A DNA stretch of 64,000 nt, from NCBI GenBank assembly GCA_047967505.1, contig CM106538.1. One strand, written 5' to 3'. Source of the stretch: Dipteris shenzhenensis. Taxonomy: Eukaryota > Polypodiophyta > Polypodiopsida > Gleicheniales. A model generated the notes under the pieces. The model was not told where the DNA came from, made no database searches, and saw nothing but the letters and a program-made list of their open reading frames with translations. Made by a program: the position numbers and the translations under genes. Positions 33,801 to 44,634 of this stretch are shown here, in pieces (the first letter of the stretch is position 1; every line of letters begins with the position of its first letter).

Positions 33801-35137
33801 ACAAGGCAAGATTAGTTGTCAAGGGGTATGCACAGACATATGGCATTGATTATGAAGAAACTTTTAGCCCAGTTGCAAGGATGGCAACCGTAAGAGCAGC
33901 CATTGCTATGGCTGCATCAAAGGGATGGTCTTTACATCAGATGGATGTAAAGAATGCCTTCTTGCATGGTGATTTGCAAGAAGAGGTCTTTATGGAGCAG
34001 CCAGCAGGTTATGTTCATGCTATTCATCCTGAGTTTGTTTGCAGGTTGAAGAAAGCCTTGTATGGCTTGAAGCAAGCACCTAGAGCATGGTCTGACAAGA
34101 TAGGACAGTATCTTGTCACTATTGGCTTTCAGATTTCCAAGGCAGATTTCTCACTCTATGTGAGAAAAACAGAGAAAGGGATTATGCTGCTTGTCATTTA
34201 TGTTGATGATTTGATCATCACAGGTGATAGTGATGAAGATATTCTTCATGTGAAAATGCTATTGAGGCAGAAGTTTGAGATGAAGGATTTGGTAGAGCTG
34301 CGTTATTTCTTGGGCATTGAGGTGATTAGATCACCAAGTGGGATACAGCTCTTGCAGAGGCAGTATGGACTGGACATGCTGTCCAAATATGGGATGACAG
34401 GCTGTAAGCCTATTTCAGTTCCTTTGGAGCAGAATATGAAGCTGAGCGAAGATGCAGGTGAGCTTCTGGAAGACCCTACTATGTAGAGACGCATAGTAGG
34501 AAGTTTGATTTACATGACTATTACCAGGCCAGATTTGAGCTATGCTGTTGGGTTGGTAAGTCAGATTATGTAGGCTCCAAGGAAACCGCATTTGGATGCG
34601 GCTAGACGCATACTCAGGTATGTGAAGTCCACATTGTAGTATGGACTATTTTATGAGGCTGGGGTTCAGATACAGTTGCATGGATACACTGATGCTGATT
34701 GGGCTGGTAGTATTTCTGATAGACGATCTACCAGTGGATATGTGTTCTCATTTGGGAGTGCTGCAGTCACTTGGAGCAGCAAGAAACAACCTACAGTTGC
34801 CTTGTCGAGCACAGAGGCTGAGTATAGAGGTGCAGCAATGGCTGCATGTGAGGTAGCTTGGTTGCATAAGCTACTCTATGATATGCATCAGTCTACAGAT
34901 GGGCCAGTTGTCATTTATTGTGACAACATGAGCAGTATTATACACTTGGCAAATAACCCAGTCTATCATGCTAGAACAAAGCACATTGAGGTGCATTATC
35001 ACTATGTGCGGGAGAAGGTTTTACTAGGTCTTATTGATCTAGTTTATGTTGGCACAGAGGATCAGGTAGCTGACATCTTCACAAAAGCATTGGGCACAGA
35101 GAAGCTGCGCAAGTTCAGAGACCTGCTTGGTGTGTAG
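30859..35137 (+). pseudogene. Copia-1b gag-pol, many stops
   Basis: Same domain order as 1a and 1c, including a complete RNase H ([19 protein letters not shown]). Premature stops include TAG at 31030, 31117, 31204, about 31966, 34484, 34571 and 34637, and TGA near 33332. A frame shift lies near 32270 (MFAHGCS..). Five of the TAGs are CAG in the sister copies. The longest intact pieces are integrase (32255-33334) and RT (33362-34486, with VYVDDLIITGD). Confidence 0.9.
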
Positions 35138-35163
35138 GAATTGGGATTGAGCTCAAGGGGGAG

Positions 35164-35521
35164 TGTTGAGATATCGAGCTCCACTCGCGATATGCTAGGG
35201 TGACCGTTGTGCATTTATGTCACCAACTTGTTAGCTACAGATGTTTATGCGGTTGGTACACTGCCCACGAATAATAGCTGGATGACAACTATCCTTATCT
35301 ACACTAGTTCGTGGCTGAGTTACTATGCCACCTTAGTTAGTTGAGTTTGGTTTGAGACCCACATATAGGGTTCTTCTATTTCTTTGTGCTTGAGTTCTTT
35401 TGGCTTTCACAACTAAGAAGAGGAAAACTGTTTTCAACCTCCACCTTTGTGTGTATTCCCCCATTGTGATTGTGAGAAAGCCTCAAGTGAGACTCCTTCC
35501 CTCTCTCCCACTATCTTCACA
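35164..35521 (+). repeat. Copia-1b 3' LTR
   Basis: 358 bp starting TGTTGAGATATCGAG after the polypurine tract CTCAAGGGGGAG and ending ATCTTCACA. The partner LTR is 41071-41422 (minus). Confidence 0.93.
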
Positions 35522-38500
35522 GATCTCTGCATCATTGAGTTGTCAGCTGGTGAAGTAGAATGGGTAATCTTTCTTATGTTCACTAGGTTGACAAAGCACA
35601 CTCCCAATTGCATACTTGGATCCATCAGTATGAACATGAAAACCGATATCCCAATTGAGAGATATAAGGATGGGTGTTGTGATTAGGTGCCACTCTAAAA
35701 GCTCAAAGGCTTGGTCACACTCTTCCGTCCATAAGAATTCCACTAATAAATTGTAAAGTGGTCTAGCTATCATGGCATACCGCAATATAAATCTTCTATA
35801 ATAGCAGGCATGTCCCATAGAGACCTGTACACCTTTGAAATTTGTAGGAGGAGGCAATTCCATGATGATTTTGATTTTGTCCATGTCAGTCGCAATCCCA
35901 TGTTGAGCGTGTGTCCCAAAATAACTCCGTGGGTGACCATGAACTGGCATTTTGTTGGATTTAGGGAGATGCCATACTCCCTACATTTGATTAGTACTGC
36001 TTCAAGGCATTTGAAGTGGTATTTTTTGTTTGAACGGATGCACAAATCATCCAAGAACACCTTTAACAACTTATTTAGAAATGACTTGAAAGCTGTGAAC
36101 ATGGCTCGCTGGAATGTGGCCGGGGCATTACAAAGGCCAAATGGCATGACTCTATATGAAAAAATATCCCATTCTATAGCAAATGCTATTTTTGATTGGT
36201 CTTTAGGAGTAATTTGCACTTGGTTATAGCCACTGAAGCCATCCAAGAAGCTATATGTTTCAGAACCTACCACCTTTTCCAACACTATTTCTGTTAAGGG
36301 TAGGGGATAGTGATCCCTAATTGTGGCGGCATTCACATTCTTTAAGTTTACGCATATTCTAAGCTTCTTTTTGCGCTTAAGCACAATGATGATGGGTGAA
36401 ACCCAGTTAGTGTGCTCTATCTCATAGATGAATCGGCATCTAGGAGTTTTTCCAGCTCGTCATAAACCATGGTGCCATACTTAGGATTTGTGCAATAAGG
36501 TCCACATACCTTAGGGTGAGAACCTTCCCTTATAGGTATCATGTGTACTACCACGTCTGGTGAAATTCCTTTCATCTCTTTGTATGACCATGCTAGGTAG
36601 TCACAGTACTCCCTTGGGAGTGCTTTGAGTTTGGTTTCATCTTCCTGTCGAAGCTGTTTCCCAATGAAAACCAAAATTTCTTCCTCCCCTTCCAGGGCGA
36701 GGTATATTGTGTGTGTTTGTGCCGGTCCCTCATAGATTGGAGTTTCTCCAATGCTATCGGTTTCTTGAACTTTAGATTCTCTTAGTGGTCTTGGTACTGC
36801 TATTGGGACACTACCACTTGTGTAATTCATGAAGTACTCTGGCACTTCTCGAAGATCAGCCTCTGATGGTGTTGAACTAGCCTGACATGTGCCATGTGCA
36901 CTAGGTCACATAGTTTCATTTACCAAGTTGTTAGGCTCTTTTGACTTTCTTTTCTTAAAGTCTCTTGATCAAGCTTCATCCGCACATGTGGTTTATACTT
37001 CCAAAACTTCTTATGTTGGGAACTATGGGGTAACTTTTCCATTGGTAAGGTGTTCCCAAGTAAGGGCTTATTTGCTGCGCATACTCCTTCTAGTCCCTCA
37101 GGGGACCATTCAAGAGGCGGTGGTTCTAATTTTGAGGGAGCTGGCTTTGCAAGATACAATTTGATGATCATTGTTTGTACTCGCTCAAATTCATTGAAGT
37201 GTTCCTCGGCCTTGGCTTTTCTGCAATTTCATCCTTTAGCTTTCTTGTAGGATCTTTTGCTGTTATTCAACTTTGGAGGTTCAACTTTTGGGAGCTCAAC
37301 TGCCATTAGGGCATGCAGAATGGCTAAGCCATTGTCAAAGATATGATCTTCAATTTCAGCATTCTCAGTCTCAGTTTCAAGGTCCCAAGGAAAATCGGAG
37401 TCATCATTGGTATGGGTACCTTCTTCAGGTTCATTATCCCACTTGAGGTCAGCCATAAAGCTAGATCGATTGGTTCTTCATGTGTGAGTGGAGGATCTAC
37501 CTATAGCACCTTAGCATCTATCTATGAGAAGATGGGATCTAATGCATGGCAACTGTTGATTGTTTGCGAATGTTTGTATCCAATTATTGACATTGCTTTG
37601 TGAATCGCCCGCTATGGGCATGATGTTGCAAGGGAGCTAATTTTCTTGAGATTGTGTCATCTAACGCTCTAGGAACAATTGGTTTTATATCTCCTGTCCC
37701 CACATTCACCCTCACTACGGTGTCGCGATTCTGGATTGTCAGTCTATCAGTCCCTAGTCATGGAGGACTGATGCTTCCCGTAACCAAGGACGTCCTAGTA
37801 AGATTTGAAGGGAAAAGCAGACTCCTGCCACCTTTGCTGTCCCCACATTCACCCTCACTATGGTGTCGCGATTCCGGATTGTCAGTCTATCAGTCCCTAG
37901 TCATGGAGGACTGATGCTTCCCGTAACCAAGGATGTCCTAGTAAGATTTGAAGGGAAAAGCAGACTCCTGCCACCTTTGTTGACACACCATTCACTATTC
38001 CCAAGGGTTTAGCCCGTGAATCATCAGCAAGGTGTATGTTGAAATTAGCCATTTGCATTGGTGGGAGACCCCATTCATCGTAGAGCTCCTTTGATAGGAC
38101 ATTTACACTTGCTCCACCATCCACTATGGCTTGGACTTCATTATATGCCTTGTGAATCAAAGGCACAATAATGTTGCATATGTCACAGCTCTCACCCATT
38201 CGCACAGGGATATCTTTGATGTCATTCATAGGTGGAGGGGGATTTGTGAGTTCAATCCATGCTTTGAAACTCTCCCAAAGATTGGGACAATTCCGTAGGA
38301 GGATTCCAATGGGAATTGACACAGGGCAACTTAGGATGCTAGAGAGTGCGGCTCCTTCAAGTTGATGTGGCGGTACATTATGTTGTGGATTCTGTTGTTG
38401 GAACAGAGGCTCGAGCAGAGTATCAATACTTTGTGGGGCCAAGTCATGGATTGGATCTTGAGCTTGTCTCTCAACCTCAAATTGAGCTTGTTTCTCAGCC

Positions 38501-39180
38501 TCAAATTGAGCTTGTTCCTTTTGTACCCATTGTTAAAGTGCCTAAAAACGATCCCTCTCCAATTCTACATTTGGGTATGGAGCTTCTTTTATTTGAGGCT
38601 CGGGAGCTGATGTGGATGAGCTTGGCTACTCATTGCTTGGTGGAGGTGGAGGCACTTGTGCTTTCTTTTTAAGAAGTCTCTTTGGTTGGTTGGAATGTTA
38701 AGGTCCTTGGTAGCCTCTTTCTGATGGCGTGTAATTACATTCACAAGTTGTGATATTATGCTTGCCGGCCCCAAACTTTGATGGTCCACCCCAATGATGC
38801 CGATTGGGATGTCACGCTTAACCTCTGTTTGTTGTGGGACCTTATTTTTCATGGGACAATCCATACAGGCATGTCCTATGCCACAATCTCTGCAAAGTGG
38901 TTGGAAAGTAGCGTGGCTACCATGATGAGGGCACTCTGCAATCCTATGATTTTCTCCACAACCGTAGCACTTGATTGGCGCTCGATATGTGTTGGGACGT
39001 ACTTGATTTGCATAGACTGGTATTAGTCCCTTTGCGCCTTCTACATAGTACATGGGGTACTTTGCTCCATACCCAAATGGCGAGTCTACTTCCTCGGCTT
39101 GCAATTGATGTATTGGAGCTACCTGAGGAGCTGGATTTGGTGCTCTTGGATATGGTCATCAGGGATGTTTTTATCGAAGC
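35522..39180 (-). pseudogene. Gypsy-2 gag-protease-RT-start of RNase H (inverted half)
   Basis: Read on the minus strand: a gag segment with zinc-finger-like clusters (CYGCGENHRIAEC, then CRDCGIGHACMDC; 39104-38589), a retropepsin-like region (VQAIVDGGASVNVLS; 38442-37897) where the usual D-(S/T)-G is D-G-G, a spacer, an RT (LRICVNLKNVNAATIRDHYP, FSGYNQVQI, KVFLDDLCIRS; 36384-35770) and the start of RNase H (HTDGSKYAIGSVLC, about 35600). The domain order is Ty3/gypsy. RNase H is cut at 35527 and continues at 41423 on the other strand. A 143-bp tandem duplication (37694-37836, 37837-37979) and several stops break the frame. In RT motif C the usual DD is preceded by L (FLDD). Confidence 0.85.
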
Positions 39181-39430
39181 TATACTTATATATTAATATA
39201 AAATTTTGGCAAAAGTTTATTGAGCTAGTTTTTTTAGTTTCACAGCATTTGTAGAGCATATTACAGTTATATATTTTTTCTTTTGATTTTTTAAAAAAAC
39301 TTGTAAATACTGGTGAAACTTTAAATTTTTTCTCATAAAAGTTTCAAATCTTGGCAAAATTTTCAAACCTTTATTTTTATCAAGGCATACAAACTTTCGA
39401 CACCATTATAAAAGTTTCACTTCTTAATGA
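39181..39430. other. AT-rich junction segment, no gene
   Basis: AT-rich sequence between the gypsy-2 gag and the Copia-3 leader. It contains repeated AAAGTTT(C/T) and AAACTTT words but no recognised element. One breakpoint of the rearrangement discussed for this cluster may lie here. Confidence 0.45.
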
Positions 39431-40424
39431 AATTAGTAGGAAAAAATAATCCATGATGGTACTAACTGTAACGGAATGTTCACAAGGACTAAGATGCACC
39501 AGAGTATGTCCGTACAAGGACCCAAATGCGCGGGAAAACACGAGCTAACAAAGCTCAACTGCAACCAAAAGAAGCTGCATAGTGCACAAGCACATATCCC
39601 ACACAATGTCCACAAGACGTACTTCTGCAAAACGTCCCGCAAAGAGACCAAAATCAGCCAATGCTCAGCTCCAAGACCTCAAATGCAACACCGGCTATCT
39701 CCCAGGCATACAACTGCATCAAACATGCAATCCAGAGGCTCCCCAACAGCTCCCAGATGAGCTAGAGACAATGGCAAAGAACTATGCCAAGACTGGAACC
39801 TGCAAGTGCCAAGAATGGCTATGGCGCCAAAATAAGACCCAAATCTGCAGGGAGGAAACCTCAATGTGAGGTTATAGGTAGCACAATTGCAAATTTTTAG
39901 GAAGCCTGGTGTCGACGGAATCGCAATCGGAGGACTGTGCGAACTCCACCACAAGTTGCATATGCAGCTCTCCACCGCTCCTTCACGGTCTCTTACGCCA
40001 AAGAAGTTGCTCACCAACCGACTCCTGGCTCACAGAATAGCAGCAACAATTGCTCTTGACGCCTATCTACTAGTTGCCCATGATAACCAACGCCTCCACC
40101 AACAAGCACACAACGGCCAGCCACTTGCTACAAAGGATGCATCAACAGCCAACGATAGGCTCCCACGAGATAATGTCAAGACCAACGGACAGTCGTCTCC
40201 TTCCAACACTAGGTTGCTAGAGCACTGGAGCGCTCGAAGATAACCCAAAGTGATTCTTGCAGCTGCATTGTAGAGCAAACAGATTTGGATGATGTCTACC
40301 CAAAATCTCTCCGTGAATGAGAGAATCAAGCTCTCCAAAGCTCTCGGTAGATCTCTCGAAGCAATGCCCGTTCTCCTCTCACCGAGCTCCTCGTAGATCG
40401 AACGCCATGGGCTCTGATACCAGT
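39431..40424 (-). mobile_element. Copia-3 leader with primer-binding site (5' part)
   Basis: Minus strand, directly downstream of the Copia-3 LTR at 40425-40571. The first bases read ACTGGTATCAGAGCCCATGG, a primer-binding site for initiator Met-tRNA. The rest is an ORF-poor leader similar in style to 26750-27857. It lacks the gag that should follow, consistent with the split of Copia-3. Confidence 0.7.
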
Positions 40425-40571
40425 TGTGAGAGAGGAGAGCACACACAAAGGGATAGGAGACACCAAAAGTGGTGGAGCAAAAGCTACTCCAGCTTATTCC
40501 TCTATCATATATATATATGAGTATACATGGGCACTGTACAAGTGGGTGGGCACACTGCCCTTTACCCCACA
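40425..40571 (-). repeat. Copia-3 LTR (5' copy, inverted)
   Basis: 147 bp, identical to 30711-30858 apart from one missing T. The adjacent PBS identifies it as a 5' LTR. It abuts the Copia-1b leader (GAACACTGC at 40572), where intact Copia-1 copies continue to the gag ATG. No target duplication is visible at this junction. Confidence 0.9.
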
Positions 40572-41070
40572 GAACACTGCAAAAAATTCTGTCATTGCAA
40601 AAAACACAGCTTTTGCCTCACACGGGTAGATCTGCAAAACTGACAAAAGTGGTATTTCACCACAGTCACTTCGTAGTGACGATTTTGCATCAACAGGCAA
40701 CAAGCATGAATCTGCAACTCCCAATGTCTCTGCGCACAGGCATACGATGCAATTTTTGCGGCAACTTTTCACCGACCTGCAGAACAGTGGTCACACAGCA
40801 AAAACAGGGCCTTTTTTTGAGTGCCTGCAGAGAACTTCCGCCTCCAAAACGGGCCCCGAAATGACCTCGAAGCAGCATATAATGCCCTCTTGCCACACCG
40901 CGAAGGACGTCTCAATCTAAGACAGTGCACTCTTGCACTTCCGGTTGTGCTACCTGCAGAGATTTGCTCCCAAACTCAAAAAAGGAAAGCAACACTGGTC
41001 CTCTTACCAGGACACTGTGAACTTGGTTTGCTTTCTTGAGCTCCTTACCATGAACAAGGCTATGATACCA
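40572..41070 (-). mobile_element. Copia-1b leader and PBS
   Basis: Matches the leaders of copies 1a (23780-24294) and 1c (59264-59808). The PBS next to the LTR reads TGGTATCATAGCC, one mismatch from the usual TGGTATCAGAGC. The leader ends just before where the gag ATG should be. Confidence 0.85.
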
Positions 41071-41422
41071 TGTGAAGATAGTGGGAGAGAGGGAAGGAGT
41101 CTCACTTGAGGCTTTCTCACAATCACAATGGGGGAATACACACAAAGGTGGAGGCTGAAAATAGTTTTCCTCTTCTTAGTTGTGAAAGCCAAAAGAACTC
41201 AAGTACAAAGAAATAGAAGAACCCTATATGTGGGTCTCAAACCAAACTCAACTAACTAAGGTGGCATACTAACTGAGCCACAAACTAGTGTAGATAAGGA
41301 TAGCTGTCATCCAGCTATTATTCGTGGGTGGTGTACCAACCGCATCTGTAGCTAACAAGTCGGTGACATAAATGCACAATGGTCACCCTGGCATATCGCG
41401 AGTGGAGCTCGATATCTCAACA
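41071..41422 (-). repeat. Copia-1b 5' LTR
   Basis: 352-bp LTR of the Copia-1 family. Followed on the plus strand by AGATC (41423-41427), the duplicated target site, and then by gypsy-2 RNase H sequence. Confidence 0.93.
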
Positions 41423-41570
41423 AGATCAACTATACCACCATAGAAAGAGAAGCCATAGCAATGGTGTATAGTGTTAAGAAATTTTGGCGCTATCTAATGG
41501 CAAATGATTTTGTCTTCTACACCGACCATCAAGCATTGCTTTATCTTGTGAACCGTCTTTGTACAACAGG
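41423..41570 (+). pseudogene. Gypsy-2 RNase H, continuation
   Basis: Plus-strand frame INYTTIEREAIAMVYSVKKF, then FVFYTDHQALLYLVN, typical Ty3/gypsy RNase H. It continues, in frame across the AGATC site, the RNase H that breaks off on the minus strand at 35527 (..QLNDAE). Homology fades after about 41570, so integrase and LTR are missing. Confidence 0.88.
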
Positions 41571-41948
41571 AAGAATGTAAGATCAGTCGCCGTGTGGAGA
41601 AGTGCATGCATAGTGCCACTTTCATTCCTCTTGCAACTTTGAATATTGCTAACAATGTGTTTGACTAGTGCAGCATTTAATTTTTTATCTATCAAATCCT
41701 AGTTATTGCTTCAAAAGATGATAGACAATTAAATTAAAATGTTATTTCTTTTAATGTTTTCTCTTTTCAATTCATGGTAAATGTTTTTCAAAAAATTTGG
41801 GGATTTTAGGATTAATTTTAATTTTTAGGGTTTTGATATATATTAAGGGTTAAGAGCCCTTTTTACATCACATTCTCACTTTCACATTTAGAGAGCCATA
41901 GAAACTCCCATCCTTAAAAGTTACTCCCTCCATCAACTGCTATTTGCT
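41571..41948. promoter_or_regulatory. AT-rich upstream region of the 41949 gene relic
   Basis: No ORF is supported. A TATATATT-like box at about 41835 and a short CT/CA-rich leader lie 50-110 bp upstream of ATG 41949, as in a plant core promoter. This is inference from position only. Confidence 0.35.
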
Positions 41949-43077
41949 ATGGATTCAGCTAGAACTACGTTCCATGACTTCATCTCACGAACTGCATTTG
42001 TAGATCGTGAGGAAGAGCTATTTTTAGTGTTTGATAGGACTGTAGATGTCCTAGCCACATATATGCGAGCCAAGGATGACTTCTCAAATCTCATCCTTTA
42101 CATGCAAGATAATTTCTCAAATTTTGCCTATACACTTGACCACTCTTCAAAGAGATGGGTTTTCATAGATTATATAAAGTATATCTGTTCATATAGGAAC
42201 CCAAGTTTGTAAAGTGCTTGGCCCACTTTTGTGACAACCTTACAGACGAAGGGTTTAGGACAATCGAAGTTCAAGACATCCTAGATGCGGGGATAACAGG
42301 AAATATAGGCACTAAATTCCTTTCACGGGAGATGACATTCATCTTCCTTCTCCAAGAAGGAAATTTAGAGGAAGAAGCCTCATCGTCTAGCACCCCCTCT
42401 AGTAGAACTGCTGATCTGGTCGCGTCCCTAAACTAGACTCGAACATCTACATGGAAGAGAGTCTTGACAATCCAACATAGGAGATGGAAGCAGCTCAAGC
42501 ATTGAGCCTACTTCAAGAGCCCCCAGTAGAGCAAGAATCTGCATCGAAGACCGCTGACCCAGACTCTAAATTATGGTCCTTGTCCCCCCTCATCATCGAT
42601 GGAGAAGAGTACGTATTCCTCCATGACATAGAGATTCTTTTTAGACTATGAGAGGATGAGGCACTCGGAGTCCTATTGGGGTTCAATGTTGACACAAGTG
42701 TAGGTATCGAAGACCAGACAATGGAAGACTTTCTCTTAACGATGCTGGTTTCAATGAGGGATGCAGACATGTCTATATACGATGCACAACCCTCTCATGC
42801 AGAAGCTTCCACCTCCAACACAAGTCAGGAGAAAGCGTCCACCTCCCAAATGGAACATCACACAACACCTGGTTCCATAAACATTGCAAATGAGGAAGGG
42901 ATAGAATCCGATGATGTTGTAGTGGTAAGTTTGAACAATATTTTTTATTTTGATGTTCTTTCAATATAATTTGTTTTCTCAGTCTTCCAATGTTTGTTGA
43001 ATTGTTGCAATATGCATTTGAGCTTGATGAATTACCATCTCAATGGGGTAATGTTCGTAGCGCATTTGGGCGAGATC

Positions 43078-44055
43078 GGGGACGAGCATTTTCTGAGCGA
43101 AATCTTCCGAGCGTCCGAGCGAAGGAAAAAAAAAGCTTCCAACTATGCATAAATATGGCAAAAATCGATCAGAAGAAAACATAGTTTCACTTAGAAATAT
43201 GCAAAGTATTATAGCAATGCCTATTTTATACAAAAATCTTTAGGTGAATCTGTAGGAATGGTGAGAGCATAATGGGATGGCTTTTGAAGAAACCCACATG
43301 TAGAGTAGACTTCTCTATGAAAATTCCCTTATGATCCTTCTTACAACTTTTACTTAAGAGGGGGTGACATTGAAAACCCTCTCTCAACCTATCTTCATGA
43401 AAGAGTTTCTTCAAAGAAAACTCATTGAAGCAAGCCATCCAAGGTAGTTTCGCTGGCGAAACTACCTTGGACAGCACTTTTAAAAGTGACATAACTTTCA
43501 TATCCAATGTCCAAATATAGTCATTCAACCACTCAAATTGATCGAAACACCCCATTTGAGCACATATATGAAGTTAGATTTGGGAAAATCTTCCATATAT
43601 AGTATTAAATATTACATGTATTTTATGAGAGTGATATATAAGCCCAAGTTAATACTTATTTATAGTAATTTAAACTTCTTTAGAAACATGTCCATAAATA
43701 TGCTATAAAAACACTAAAAAGATATTGCCATATGATATAAATGTGTTAATAAGTAATTATATATGCATAGTATTATTACATTGAGAGTGATTATGAGGAA
43801 TGTTTCTTAAAGGAATCAACACTTTTTTAAGGTAATAACAGGAGTACAAAGGGATGTCTCTAAATAAGAAAATTATGTTGTGTAAAAATGAATGAGTGAC
43901 TAGTCTGTATATTTTTATGATAAAGATATCTAGTTTTAGTGAAAATAAAAGTGTAAAAACCATGTTTCCTAAAGAAAAACATTTTTAAAAATCTCTTGAA
44001 AAACACGCTCGGATAAACCTGCTCACAGGTTTTTGCTCGTAAAATTGACGCATCC
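43078..44055. mobile_element. 978-bp MULE-like non-autonomous insert
   Basis: Flanked by an exact 10-bp direct repeat GGGCGAGATC (43068-43077, 44056-44065). Removing the insert and one repeat rejoins an open reading frame. The ends begin with G and are weakly inverted (shared ATTTT..GAGC and TCCGAGCGT). The interior is AT-rich and lacks a transposase. A 9-10 bp target duplication fits Mutator-like elements; the poor terminal repeats leave the family uncertain. Confidence 0.65.
43438..43471. repeat. Perfect 16-bp inverted repeat, 2-nt loop
   Basis: TCCAAGGTAGTTTCGC, TG, GCGAAACTACCTTGGA. It lies inside the MULE-like insert. There is no T-run after it and no evidence that it is a terminator. 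Likely hairpin or cruciform. Confidence 0.85.
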
Positions 44056-44634
44056 GGGCGAGATCATTCTTTGGCCCATTACCTTGGCAAAGTCGCAGAG
44101 CATATTGTGGTCTTTCACAGCAAATTGTCTCCTCAAGGTCCTTCAAAGCTGCTAAAGTGCAAGGCTTTGTCGCGCACTATCGGATACTCCAACATTACTC
44201 GAAATGCCAACAAAGTCATTTTGGTACACCGCATGGCTGCTATCAATGCCTTTCGATCGAACATTCATGACAGGCATTGAGGGCAATTGCTACGTCTTTG
44301 GCATAGCAGGAGAGGAGGATGTTAGTGCTGTTGCAGCTAGATTTATATCTAGGAATCCACTAGGGGTTTTAAAGACCCCTTATCTCGATGTACTTGAATA
44401 GCCAATAAGAAAGATAGCCTGTGAGGCCTTTTGTATATATAAACATATATTTAAATGGATATTTCAATGGATACATGACTACATGTCTTTATTATTTGTT
44501 TTATCACTACTCATCATGAATTCCATTGTATTTTTTTTAAGTCTTTGATGATATATTTTCTCCATCATTTTAATTGTGTTAATTTAATATATTTCTAGCC
44601 AATTTAGTATCATTTTTACCAATTTTGGGTATCG

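Larger units (their letters stand above)
30859..35521 (+). mobile_element. Copia-1b body and 3' LTR (inverted relative to its 5' end)
   Basis: The coding part and 3' LTR of a Copia-1 element lie on the plus strand. Its leader and 5' LTR are on the minus strand at 40572-41422. The target duplication AGATC is found in inverted form directly after the 3' LTR (35522-35526) and again after the 5' LTR (41423-41427). This shows both halves belong to one insertion later split by an inversion. Confidence 0.88.
41949..44401 (+). pseudogene. Degraded multi-part gene of unknown family, split by insertion
   Basis: Starts MDSARTTFHDFISRTAF at 41949. A shift near 42200 moves to the frame KCLAHFCDNLTDEGF, then stops occur at TAG and TGA near 42478 and 42650 within an otherwise continuous frame reaching DDVVV at about 42927. 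There a GTAAGT donor and a TTTTCTCAG (to about 42980) suggest an intron. The next segment, VELLQYAFELDELPSQWGN, is interrupted at 43077 by a 978-bp insert and resumes in frame at 44066 (HSLAHYLGKVAEHIVV). Another frame continues GNCYVFGIAGEEDVSAVAA to about 44400. No known domain was recognised. Lesions indicate a pseudogene. Confidence 0.6.

Noticed and set aside
42560-42720. Possible similarity of the 42.6-kb relic (..EEYVFLHDIEILF..) to the segment before each C48 domain (..FDEEDISIL..)
   Set aside because: Only a loose hydrophobic pattern; too weak to claim common origin without a profile search.
43438-43471. Intrinsic terminator
   Set aside because: No T-tract follows and such terminators are not expected in plant nuclear DNA.
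43226-43555. 109-codon minus-strand frame
   Set aside because: Lies within the MULE-like insert and over the perfect hairpin; no recognisable motifs.
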